A DNA stretch of 5,595 bases from Sulfurospirillum sp. UBA1314 (GCA_002307095.1 DBTO01000221.1:1-5595); one strand, 5' to 3'. Counted from the first letter of the stretch, positions 1 through 5,595 are shown. Notes: a model not told the origin generated them from the sequence alone. Translations and numbers: made by a program.

Positions 1-737
1 AGCATAATCTTTTTGAGAAGCGGATTATCCGTGTACGTAGCTCCACCCTCACCCATTGTCATATGATGTGGTGGATAAAAACTACTGGTTCCGATGTCCC
101 CCCATGTGCCTGTAGGTTTACCATCATACATAGAGCCAAGGGCATCACAGTTATCTTCAATCAGCCAAAGGTTGTGTTTATCACAAAAGGCTTTGACAGC
201 TTTGATATCAAAAGGATTACCAAGGGTATGCGCTATCATCACCGCTTTTGTTTTTGGGCTCAGTGCTTGCTCTAACTGCGTCACATCAATGTTAAAGTGT
301 TTGAGTTCCATATCTACAAAAACAGGCACTGCACCATATTGGACAATAGGAGCTACCGTAGTTGGAAAACCCGCAGCTACGGTGATGACTTCGTCTCCTC
401 GTTTGACTTGTCGCTCTTTGAGCAATGGTGATGTCAGTGCATAAAAAGCTAATAAATTAGCGGAACTGCCGCTGTTGACTAAGAATGCCCATCTTACATG
501 TAAGAACTTTGCTAACTCTTTTTCAAATTTTTTAGAATAATCCCCATAGGTCAACCAAAAATCAAGCGAGCTATCAACCAGATTGATCATCTCTTTTTCA
601 TCAAAGACACGCCCTGCATAATTAACGCGACTCTCTCCAGCAACAAACGGCTTAGTTTGATTTTTTTTATGCACAAGTTCATAATATTCTTTAGTTTTTT
701 CTAAAATTTCTTGTTTGAGTTGTTCTTCTTCTGTCAT
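1..737 (-). CDS. rfbH: CDP-6-deoxy-D-xylo-4-hexulose-3-dehydrase (RfbH/DdhC/AscC, E1), 3'-truncated by window edge
   Basis: This is the first 245 codons of an enzyme of roughly 435 residues; the rest lies beyond the left edge. The family removes the C3 hydroxyl of CDP-4-keto-6-deoxyglucose in the cytoplasm, using PMP and a [2Fe-2S] cluster with electrons from a separate reductase (E3/RfbI), on the way to 3,6-dideoxyhexoses. The fold is that of DegT/DnrJ/EryC1 aminotransferases. Visible signatures are WLTYGDYSKKFEKEL (61-75), NSGSSANLLAFYALTSP (88-104), DEVITVAAGFPTTVAP (115-130), MIAHTLGNPFD (167-177), LIEDNCDALGS (192-202) with the PLP-contacting Asp195, and SSFYPPHHMTMGEGGA (218-233). In that last motif His224 stands where aminotransferases have the Schiff-base lysine, the hallmark of the 3-dehydrases. 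Cys197 corresponds to the first cluster ligand of the family; the other ligands are outside the window. The ATG at 737-735 overlaps the upstream stop as TAATG and follows AAGGA by 5 nt. Identity is very secure. Confidence 0.96.
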   Translation of the reverse strand, partial: MTEEEQLKQEILEKTKEYYELVHKKNQTKPFVAGESRVNYAGRVFDEKEMINLVDSSLDFWLTYGDYSKKFEKELAKFLHVRWAFLVNSGSSANLLAFYALTSPLLKERQVKRGDEVITVAAGFPTTVAPIVQYGAVPVFVDMELKHFNIDVTQLEQALSPKTKAVMIAHTLGNPFDIKAVKAFCDKHNLWLIEDNCDALGSMYDGKPTGTWGDIGTSSFYPPHHMTMGEGGATYTDNPLLKKIM

Positions 738-1657
738 TATTTTCCTTTCCACATTGTATCAATGGCTTTTAAATAGGGATCTTCTTTAATAAGCTGAGTA
801 TCTAAATTCTCTACATTCTTTTGAAAATAACATCGCATCTTGGCAATGGCATTTTTATGGGATGTGAACTGAAAATCTCCAAGCTCTTTTAAAAGACGCT
901 CATTGATGGATGTATATTCATTATTGAGTCCTTCATTGATAACGCTTATATCTGATTGAAAATCGCTGACTTCATTCACTAATTTTGCCAATGTTATAAG
1001 ATCTACTTTTCGCCCTGTTGTCACATTGTAAATCTTCTCTTTTACGTCATTATGGATAAAAAAATCAACTATTTTAACCAAATCATCACTGTAAATATAG
1101 TCAAAATAGACATTTTTATTGATGGCTATGGGTAAGTGCAACAAATTTTTGACAATAGCATTTGATATAAATTTATAACGATAATTTTCATACTCGCCAT
1201 ACGCCCCAAATATCCGTAGTTGGACTATGTTATCAGCTTTTTCAATATAATGGGATGTGATAGATTTATAAAATCCATATTCATCGAGCGGCAATGCTTC
1301 CCAGTAATCTTCTTCTTTTGCTTCAATAATAGGCTTATGCTTACCATACTCCGCACCACTTCCAAATGAGATGATTTTCTTTACATTTTTTTCATGTTTA
1401 GCAATATTGAAAAAAATGCGTAAATTATACTCTGTCACACTTTTCATATCAGCCGTGTCACGACCACCACCACGATTGGCAGCATGAATGATAATATCGA
1501 TTTTATTGCCTAAAATATACGTATCAACGGCGTGTTCATCACTCAAATCAAGTTCTTTACTGGATGGTGTAAACAATGAATAATCGTAATGACAAAGAAG
1601 ATACTTGTTCAGATGTGAGCCTACAAAGCCATTGGAGCCTGAAATAAAGATGTTCAT
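737..1657 (-). CDS. NAD(P)-dependent extended SDR sugar epimerase/reductase, specificity unknown
   Basis: A complete 306-residue protein of the extended short-chain dehydrogenase/reductase family, acting on a nucleotide-linked sugar in the cytoplasm. Visible features are the N-terminal beta strand and GSNGFVGSHL (7-16, the GxxGxxG dinucleotide-binding loop), HAANRGG (58-64), FGSGAEYG (98-105) supplying the likely catalytic Ser100, and Y127-x3-K131 (EYGFYKS) as the catalytic Tyr/Lys pair. LRIFGAYG (147-154) and YFDYIYSDDL (184-193) follow, at the positions where the family has its substrate-domain motifs. Size and architecture resemble CDP-sugar reductases and epimerases such as abequose or paratose synthase, but specificity cannot be read from sequence. 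Between a transketolase pair and rfbH, a plausible job is reduction of a keto group on the CDP-3,6-dideoxy sugar, either at C4 or on a newly added side chain (inference). The ATG at 1657-1655 overlaps the upstream stop as ATGA, and the Shine-Dalgarno match is weak. Five sampled lines average about 31% G+C, lower than the neighbours. Confidence 0.88.
   Translation of the reverse strand: MNIFISGSNGFVGSHLNKYLLCHYDYSLFTPSSKELDLSDEHAVDTYILGNKIDIIIHAANRGGGRDTADMKSVTEYNLRIFFNIAKHEKNVKKIISFGSGAEYGKHKPIIEAKEEDYWEALPLDEYGFYKSITSHYIEKADNIVQLRIFGAYGEYENYRYKFISNAIVKNLLHLPIAINKNVYFDYIYSDDLVKIVDFFIHNDVKEKIYNVTTGRKVDLITLAKLVNEVSDFQSDISVINEGLNNEYTSINERLLKELGDFQFTSHKNAIAKMRCYFQKNVENLDTQLIKEDPYLKAIDTMWKGK
743..747 (-). 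promoter_or_regulatory. Ribosome binding site of rfbH
   Basis: AAGGA on the minus strand, 5 nt before the rfbH ATG, lies inside the last codons of the preceding SDR gene (Trp-Lys-Gly-Lys-stop). It is the best Shine-Dalgarno match among the overlapping junctions and supports the ATG at 737-735 as the true start. Confidence 0.75.
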
Positions 1658-2574
1658 ACTAAACTCATTATTGTATCTGTTATGTTTCGAGAGGTAAATC
1701 CAAGTTTTTCCCTAATGAAATATTGGCTACCTACATAATGCGAATACTCATCTGGGAGACCAAAGCGTTTAAAGATTGGTCTATAGTGGGATTCTGCAAT
1801 ATATTCTGAGACAACACTACCCAACCCTCCTATAAGACTATGCTCTTCTATAGTAAAAATAAAATCCTTCGATTTCAATAAGACCTCCAAGGTATCATAA
1901 TCAAAAGGTTTGAGAGTATGCATGCTAATTAAATCGGATGCAAACCCATGTTGTGATAATTGCTCTTCAACTTCCAACGCAATGTCAGAAGCATTGCTCG
2001 TAAATAAAAGAGTTATTTTGTTCTGAGGGTTTTCTTTAATAATATTGGCTTTCCCAAGACATAGTGTATGAGTAGGGTTACTAATAATAGGCTCACCTTT
2101 TTTTGCCAACCGAAAGTACATTGGTCCTTGATGATGCACCGATTCTTCAGTTATTTTTTCAACTTCATAAGGATCGGAAGGTGCAAAAACTGCCATATTG
2201 GGTAAAGCTCGCATAATTGCTAGATCTTCTATTGAATGGTGTGTTGCACCTGCAGGACCATATGTAATGCCAGCACCAACACCAATTAATCTTACATTGG
2301 TATTCATATAGGCAACATCAACTCTAATTTGCTCAAAAGGTCGCATCGTTACAAACGGCATAATGCTGTAAACGTACACTATTTTTCCACTGAGTGCCAA
2401 TCCTGCAGCAATACTCACAGCATTAGCTTCTGCAATACCTACATTTAAAAATCTATCTGGAAACTTTTGCTCAAATTCTTCCAATACTGAAAACCCTAAA
2501 TCAGGAGTAATTACAAAAATTCTCTTATCCAATTCCGCTAATTGAACAAGCGTTTTGATAAAAGTATTTCTCAT
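1654..2574 (-). CDS. Split transketolase-like enzyme, C-terminal subunit (Pyr domain + C-terminal domain)
   Basis: 306 residues, the usual length of the stand-alone C-terminal half of two-subunit transketolases. It carries the pyrimidine-binding and C-terminal domains that complete the thiamine-diphosphate site at the interface with the N-terminal subunit. Visible motifs are VITPDLGFS (21-29), FLNVGIAEANAVSIAAGLAL (42-61) in which Glu49 is the conserved glutamate that activates the aminopyrimidine, MRPFEQIRVD (77-86), and GPAGATHHSIEDLAIMR (106-122) with the His112/His113 pair near the donor site. The C-terminal domain runs from about residue 175 (KANIIKE...) to the end. The family moves a two-carbon ketol unit from a ketose to an aldehyde. 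The setting inside a CDP-3,6-dideoxyhexose operon suggests a specialised donor/acceptor pair, such as a CDP-4-keto sugar acceptor, rather than housekeeping pentose metabolism (inference). The start codon forms an ATGA overlap with the N-terminal subunit gene, consistent with 1:1 synthesis. Confidence 0.94.
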   Translation of the reverse strand: MRNTFIKTLVQLAELDKRIFVITPDLGFSVLEEFEQKFPDRFLNVGIAEANAVSIAAGLALSGKIVYVYSIMPFVTMRPFEQIRVDVAYMNTNVRLIGVGAGITYGPAGATHHSIEDLAIMRALPNMAVFAPSDPYEVEKITEESVHHQGPMYFRLAKKGEPIISNPTHTLCLGKANIIKENPQNKITLLFTSNASDIALEVEEQLSQHGFASDLISMHTLKPFDYDTLEVLLKSKDFIFTIEEHSLIGGLGSVVSEYIAESHYRPIFKRFGLPDEYSHYVGSQYFIREKLGFTSRNITDTIMSLV

Positions 2575-3362
2575 ATTAACTCACTCAAGGCTTGCTGTAA
2601 TTGTTCTTCATTGGGTGATTTATAGTGCCAAACAAATTGGTTTTCCATATAGCTCACACCTTTCCCTTTAATGGTATGGGCAATAATCACTTTTGGTTTT
2701 TGTGTTGTTTGGGTTAATGCACTTTCAATTTCAGTGTAGTCATGACCATTAATCTCAAAAACATCCCAGTTAAAAGCGGTAAATTTATCGCTTAATGGCT
2801 CAAGATTGATTACTTCATTGGTACGTCCATATCCTTGCAATTTATTGTAGTCAATAATTAAAGTCAAGTTTTTAAGTTGTTGGCATGGTGCAAACATAAT
2901 AGCTTCCCACATAGACCCTTCATTTAACTCACCATCTCCACACATAACATAAACTTTTGAGTCTCTTCCATCTACTTTATTGGCTATTGCCATGCCAAGA
3001 CCTAGTGATAATCCATGCCCTAATGAACCAGAAGAGACCTCTACCCCAGGCACAGCTTCTTTATCTAAATGACCCGGCAAAATACCTCCGTCTAAATAAA
3101 ACCCCTCTAGCAAAGATTTGTCAAAAAATCCTCGCTCCGCCAAAGTTGCGTACAAAGCTGAGCTACCATGTCCCTTACTTAAAATAAATTTATCCCTATT
3201 GACATGTAAAGGATTTTTAGGATCAATATTTAACGTTTTAAAATATAACACGGTTAAAATATCAACGGTAGATAATGCTGTTCCTGAATGGGATGCTTTA
3301 GATCTCGCGTTCATCTTAACAATGGATCTTCGTATGCTATTAGCAATGGTATTTAAATTCAC
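2571..3362 (-). CDS. Split transketolase-like enzyme, N-terminal subunit (ThDP/PP-binding domain)
   Basis: 263 residues from the GTG at 3362-3360, typical for the stand-alone N-terminal half of a two-subunit transketolase. Visible are ASHSGTALS (23-31) with conserved His25, SKGHGSSALYATLAERG (62-78) with His65, and PGHLD (96-100). SSGSLGHGLSLGLGMA (110-125) is followed by the ThDP/metal motif: GDG at 142-144 with Asn173 (CGDGELNEGS...DYNKLQG). AHTIKGKGVSYMEN and a terminal Trp-His246 lie near the C-terminus. All expected cofactor residues are present, so the subunit looks active when paired with the gene just downstream. Start choice: the frame stays open to another GTG at 3374 (267 residues, 16-nt overlap with rfbG). 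The GTG at 3362 makes a compact GTGA overlap with the rfbG stop and matches where relatives begin, so I prefer it. Two-gene transketolases are a normal family form, so this is not a frameshifted full-length gene. Confidence 0.94.
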   Translation of the reverse strand: MNLNTIANSIRRSIVKMNARSKASHSGTALSTVDILTVLYFKTLNIDPKNPLHVNRDKFILSKGHGSSALYATLAERGFFDKSLLEGFYLDGGILPGHLDKEAVPGVEVSSGSLGHGLSLGLGMAIANKVDGRDSKVYVMCGDGELNEGSMWEAIMFAPCQQLKNLTLIIDYNKLQGYGRTNEVINLEPLSDKFTAFNWDVFEINGHDYTEIESALTQTTQKPKVIIAHTIKGKGVSYMENQFVWHYKSPNEEQLQQALSELI

Positions 3363-4456
3363 GCTTTCGTCCACTCACTATTTTTTGCTTTTGCATCAGC
3401 AATATAATTTTCTAAATCTTCTTTGCTTAAAATTTCATTCTTTTCATAAAAAGCTTTATACCATTTCACAGTTTTCTCAAAAGTTTTCTCACTATCCCAT
3501 ACATCTTTCCAACGAAGCTTTATATGGGCTTTTGAACAATCCAGTTTCAAAAGGTTGGCTTCATGAAACTGATTTGGATCACAATTGATCTCATAGTCAA
3601 TTTTATCCCAATGCTGTTTTACATGTAAAACAACCTCTTCGACACAAATGCTTCCCTCATCACTCGGTCCAAAGTTCCAAGCTTCGCCAAACTCCACTTT
3701 CTCTTCAAGCAGTTTTTGCCCTACTTGCAAATAGCCGCTAAGTGGTTCAAGCACGTGTTGCCAAGGTCTGGTTGCTTTTGGATTGCGAATACTTACTTTT
3801 TTGCCTTGAGAGACAGAAAGCATAATATCGCTCATAAGTCTATCTTGCGCCCAATCTCCACCACCAATCACATTACCAGCTCGACACGTTGCAAGCAGTG
3901 TCTGGTGTGATTTTTTATACTCTTTAACGTTAAAGTATGAATTTCTATACGAATTAGCCAATATATCGGCACAGCCTTTGGATGAGCTATAAGGGTCATA
4001 CCCACCCATTGGGTCATTTTCTCGATATCCCCAAACCCATTCTCTGTTTTCATACGCTTTATCACTGGTGATATTTACAATGGCTTGAACCTGATGTTTA
4101 CGACATACTTCAAGAACTTTAAGGGTTCCCATCACATTGGTTTCATAGGTTTCAATGGGATTGGCATAAGAGGGTCTAACCAATGCTTGCGCAGCAAGAT
4201 GAAAAACGATATCTGGTTTGTAGGTTGAAAAGGTGTGATCAAGCTTTTCTAAATCTCTTATATCACCTAAAACAGAGACAATATCCAATTTTAAAAGATC
4301 AAGATGATTGGGAGTTGTAGGCGCAGATAAAGAATAGCCTATAACCCTAGCTCCCATCTGTTTTAGCCAATAAACCAGCCATGAGCCTTTAAAGCCTGTA
4401 TGTCCTGTGACTAAGACGGTTTTATCTTGATACATTCCACCAAAAAGATGTTGCAT
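3359..4456 (-). CDS. rfbG: CDP-glucose 4,6-dehydratase
   Basis: An extended SDR enzyme that converts CDP-glucose to CDP-4-keto-6-deoxyglucose with bound NAD, the branch-point intermediate for 3,6-dideoxyhexoses. From the chosen start it has 365 residues, close to the family norm. Visible are VLVTGHTGFKGSWL (14-27, NAD loop), LGDIRDL (63-69), FHLAAQALVRPSY (85-97), and TSDKAYENREWVWGYREN (130-147) with the Ser-Asp-Lys catalytic region. DPMGGYDPYSSSKG (148-161) has the Y156-x3-K160 pair, followed by RAGNVIGGGDW (192-202) and RNPKATRPWQHV (224-235). These are diagnostic for RfbG rather than the dTDP-glucose dehydratase RmlB. Start choice: the frame also contains an ATG at 4471 (370 residues, 16-nt overlap with rfbF, no clear Shine-Dalgarno). 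The ATG at 4456-4454 shares one base with the rfbF stop (TAATG), has GGAAAG 7 nt upstream, and places the Rossmann loop at the usual distance. It acts on the product of the gene immediately upstream. Confidence 0.96.
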   Translation of the reverse strand: MQHLFGGMYQDKTVLVTGHTGFKGSWLVYWLKQMGARVIGYSLSAPTTPNHLDLLKLDIVSVLGDIRDLEKLDHTFSTYKPDIVFHLAAQALVRPSYANPIETYETNVMGTLKVLEVCRKHQVQAIVNITSDKAYENREWVWGYRENDPMGGYDPYSSSKGCADILANSYRNSYFNVKEYKKSHQTLLATCRAGNVIGGGDWAQDRLMSDIMLSVSQGKKVSIRNPKATRPWQHVLEPLSGYLQVGQKLLEEKVEFGEAWNFGPSDEGSICVEEVVLHVKQHWDKIDYEINCDPNQFHEANLLKLDCSKAHIKLRWKDVWDSEKTFEKTVKWYKAFYEKNEILSKEDLENYIADAKAKNSEWTKA

Positions 4457-5229
4457 TACCAAACTTTCCATGGAGCAATGTTGTCTTTCCAGAGTTTATT
4501 GAGTTTTTGGTTATCACGAAGTGTATCCATCGGTTGCCAAAACCCTTCATGTTTATAGGCAAACATCTCTCCATCTTTGGCTAAATTTTGCAATGGCGCT
4601 TGTTCAAACACGCAACTTTCATCTTCCGTTATATACTCAAAAATTTTAGGAGAACAAACAAAAAATCCACCATTAATCCATCCCGCTTCTGTCTTTGGTT
4701 TTTCAATAAAACTTTTGATATTCATTTGATCATCAATAGCAAGATTTCCAAATCGTGCTTCTGGCTGAATAGCAGACATCGTAAGAGCTTTGCCATGATT
4801 TTGATGAAAGGCTACTGTTTTCGCAATATCAATATCACTGACACCATCGCCATACGTCAATAAAAAAGGCTCATCTCCTATATACTTCTGTGCGCGTTTA
4901 ATTCTTCCTCCAGTCATAGTATCAAGTCCTGTATCGACAAGTGTTACTTTCCACGGTTCACTGGTGTTGTTGTGAACTTGCAAACTATTGGTTTGAAGGT
5001 CTATCGTGACATCACTTTGGTGTAAAAAATAGTTTGCAAAATATTCTTTGATGTAATAGCCTTTGTATCCAAGAAGGACAACAAACTCATTAAATCCATG
5101 ATGAGAATAAATCTTCATAATATGCCAAAGAATTGGTTTTCCACCGATTTCGACCATAGGTTTTGGCTTTAAATCTGTCTCTTCTGAAATACGTGTTCCA
5201 TATCCACCTGCCAATAATACGACTTTCAT
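4456..5229 (-). CDS. rfbF: Glucose-1-phosphate cytidylyltransferase
   Basis: 257 residues, exactly the usual family length. The enzyme joins CTP and alpha-D-glucose-1-phosphate to give CDP-glucose and pyrophosphate in the cytoplasm, the committed step towards CDP-3,6-dideoxy sugars. Visible are LAGGYGTRISEET (6-18, nucleotide-binding loop), KPKPMVEIGGKPILWHIMKI (21-40), LLGYKGYYIKEYFANYF (52-68), and LLTYGDGVSDID (123-134) with metal-binding Asp128. FIEKP (174-178) with substrate Lys177, INGGFFV (185-191) and EGFWQPMDTLRD (228-239) with Asp235 as the probable second metal ligand follow. The long KPKPM/ILWHIMKIYSH signature separates it from the thymidylyltransferase RmlA and the uridylyltransferase GalU. 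Start: ATG at 5229-5227, 7 nt after AGGA. A TTG directly before it is in frame but need not be invoked. It begins 13 nt after the fcl stop and overlaps rfbG by one base. Confidence 0.97.
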   Translation of the reverse strand: MKVVLLAGGYGTRISEETDLKPKPMVEIGGKPILWHIMKIYSHHGFNEFVVLLGYKGYYIKEYFANYFLHQSDVTIDLQTNSLQVHNNTSEPWKVTLVDTGLDTMTGGRIKRAQKYIGDEPFLLTYGDGVSDIDIAKTVAFHQNHGKALTMSAIQPEARFGNLAIDDQMNIKSFIEKPKTEAGWINGGFFVCSPKIFEYITEDESCVFEQAPLQNLAKDGEMFAYKHEGFWQPMDTLRDNQKLNKLWKDNIAPWKVW

Positions 5230-5236
5230 CAAATAA

Positions 5237-5240
5237 TCCT
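5237..5240 (-). promoter_or_regulatory. Ribosome binding site of rfbF
   Basis: AGGA on the minus strand, 7 nt upstream of the rfbF ATG, sits in the short gap after the fcl stop codon. It decides for the ATG at 5229 over the adjacent in-frame TTG at 5232. No promoter-like element fits in this 13-nt gap, so rfbF is probably read through from fcl. Confidence 0.7.
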
Positions 5241-5242
5241 AC

Positions 5243-5595
5243 CTATTTTTTATACAGTTCATAAACGGTTTTAACACCCTCTTCTAAGTCCATCTTGTGG
5301 TTCCAACCCAAAGCATGTAATTTTGAAGAATCGCAGAGCTTAAACATAGTTCCATCAGGTTTTGAAGTATTGTAAACAAGCTTTCCTTCATATTCAATCA
5401 CCTTTTGGACTAATTCTGCTAACTCATGAATGCTAACATCTGTGCCTGTACCAATATTGATATGAGTATTACGAACCTCTTTTTTATCTTTTGCAATGTC
5501 TTTAAAATCAACCTTTTCCATAATAAAAACACACGCATCTGCCATATCTTCAGAGTATAAAAACTCTCTCCTTGGCTTTCCGCTTCCCCAAATTT
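5243..5595 (-). CDS. fcl: GDP-L-fucose synthase (GDP-4-keto-6-deoxymannose 3,5-epimerase/4-reductase), C-terminal part
   Basis: The last 116 residues of an enzyme normally a little over 300 residues long; the beginning lies beyond the right edge. The reading frame enters the window before the first visible methionine: the codons just upstream encode IWGSGKPRREFLYSED, the family's substrate-binding WGSGxPRREF motif, so the gene must not be started at the internal ATG near 5545. Further visible features are MADACVFIM, NTHINIGTGTDVSIHELAEL (the INIGxGxxxSIxELA stretch) and KPDGTMFKLCD followed by LHALGW near the C-terminus. The family makes GDP-L-fucose from GDP-4-keto-6-deoxymannose; its partner GDP-mannose 4,6-dehydratase (gmd) would be expected upstream, outside the window. 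The Rossmann loop and catalytic Ser/Tyr/Lys lie outside, so activity cannot be judged. The gene ends with TAG, 13 nt before rfbF. Confidence 0.93.
   Translation of the reverse strand, partial: IWGSGKPRREFLYSEDMADACVFIMEKVDFKDIAKDKKEVRNTHINIGTGTDVSIHELAELVQKVIEYEGKLVYNTSKPDGTMFKLCDSSKLHALGWNHKMDLEEGVKTVYELYKK

Larger units (their letters stand above)
737..5595 (-). other. Co-directional operon with stop/start overlaps at every junction from rfbF to rfbH
   Basis: All seven genes read on the minus strand. Junctions in order are: fcl/rfbF, 13-nt gap; rfbF/rfbG, TAATG (1-base overlap); rfbG/transketolase N, GTGA (4 bases); transketolase N/C, ATGA (4 bases); transketolase C/SDR, ATGA (4 bases); SDR/rfbH, TAATG (1 base). 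There is no room for promoters or terminators between these genes, and no hairpin followed by a T-run was seen, so a single transcript with translational coupling is the natural reading. The operon extends past both window edges. Confidence 0.85.

Noticed and set aside
63..444. Two overlapping plus-strand open frames (70 and 116 codons)
   Set aside because: They lie antisense to rfbH, whose minus-strand frame is continuous and rich in family motifs; the plus-strand translations show no recognisable domain.
1..737. An ordinary sugar aminotransferase of the DegT/DnrJ/EryC1 group
   Set aside because: The Schiff-base lysine is replaced by histidine in YPPHHMTMGEGG, which marks the 3-dehydrase branch.
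1654..3362. A single transketolase gene broken by a frameshift or nonsense mutation
   Set aside because: Each half has its own start, family-typical length and an ATGA overlap; natural two-subunit transketolases have exactly this form.
1654..3362. 1-deoxy-xylulose-5-phosphate synthase or an acetolactate-synthase-like enzyme (YerE type)
   Set aside because: The motifs (ASHSGTALS, SSGSLGHGLS, GPAGATHHSIEDLAIMR) and the split organisation are those of transketolase; the single-chain length and FAD-domain layout of the other families are absent.
2957..3588. Plus-strand open frames opposite the transketolase N gene and the end of rfbG
   Set aside because: Antisense shadows of strongly conserved genes; composition looks arbitrary and there is no convincing start context.
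3716..4065. Short plus-strand (3716-3910) and out-of-frame minus-strand (3868-4065) open frames inside rfbG
   Set aside because: Both fall wholly inside the well-supported rfbG frame and have no domain similarity I can recognise.
4588..4863. 91-codon plus-strand open frame
   Set aside because: Antisense to the core of rfbF, which carries all catalytic motifs; considered a shadow.
5230..5232. TTG as the start codon of rfbF
   Set aside because: The adjacent ATG has AGGA at a good 7-nt distance and gives the standard family N-terminus and 257-residue length.
1..5595. CRISPR arrays, tRNA/rRNA genes, insertion sequences, terminators or promoters
   Set aside because: Essentially all sequence is coding on the minus strand; I saw no repeat array, transposase remnant, or hairpin followed by a T-run.

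Overview
The window is one uninterrupted, minus-strand stretch of a nucleotide-sugar biosynthesis operon of the kind found in O-antigen, capsule or flagellin-glycan loci. It reads from high to low coordinates. The DNA is A/T-rich, with hand counts of about 31-42% G+C depending on the gene, and genes are packed end to end with no non-coding gap longer than about 13 bases. This fits a Gram-negative bacterium with a compact genome. Codon choice and protein style would suit a Campylobacterota member (Sulfurospirillum/Arcobacter-like), but that is a low-confidence impression and no marker gene is present.

Layout in transcription order: (1) the 3' end of a GDP-L-fucose synthase gene (fcl), cut by the right edge; (2) rfbF, glucose-1-phosphate cytidylyltransferase; (3) rfbG, CDP-glucose 4,6-dehydratase; (4) and (5) the N- and C-terminal subunits of a split, transketolase-like thiamine-diphosphate enzyme; (6) an extended SDR sugar epimerase/reductase of unknown specificity; (7) the 5' 245 codons of rfbH, the PLP-dependent CDP-4-keto-6-deoxyglucose 3-dehydrase, cut by the left edge. 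rfbH has no stop codon within the window, but it covers the whole of bases 1-737 on the minus strand.

RfbF, RfbG and RfbH together make the classical route glucose-1-phosphate -> CDP-glucose -> CDP-4-keto-6-deoxyglucose -> CDP-3,6-dideoxy-4-keto-hexose. What stands out is a two-subunit transketolase plus an SDR enzyme placed between RfbG and RfbH. The simplest functional reading, which is inference, is that the transketolase pair adds a two-carbon ketol unit to the 4-keto carbon of the CDP sugar. The SDR would then reduce the new side-chain ketone, giving a 4-C-branched 3,6-dideoxy (octose-type) sugar. This would parallel the YerE/YerF route to yersiniose but use a transketolase instead of an acetolactate-synthase-like flavoenzyme. 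The neighbouring fcl implies that GDP-L-fucose is made by the same locus.

Every junction from rfbF to rfbH is a stop/start overlap of 1 or 4 bases (TAATG, GTGA, ATGA, ATGA, TAATG), so the six cytidine-pathway genes look translationally coupled. No promoter, terminator, RNA gene, repeat array or mobile element was seen.
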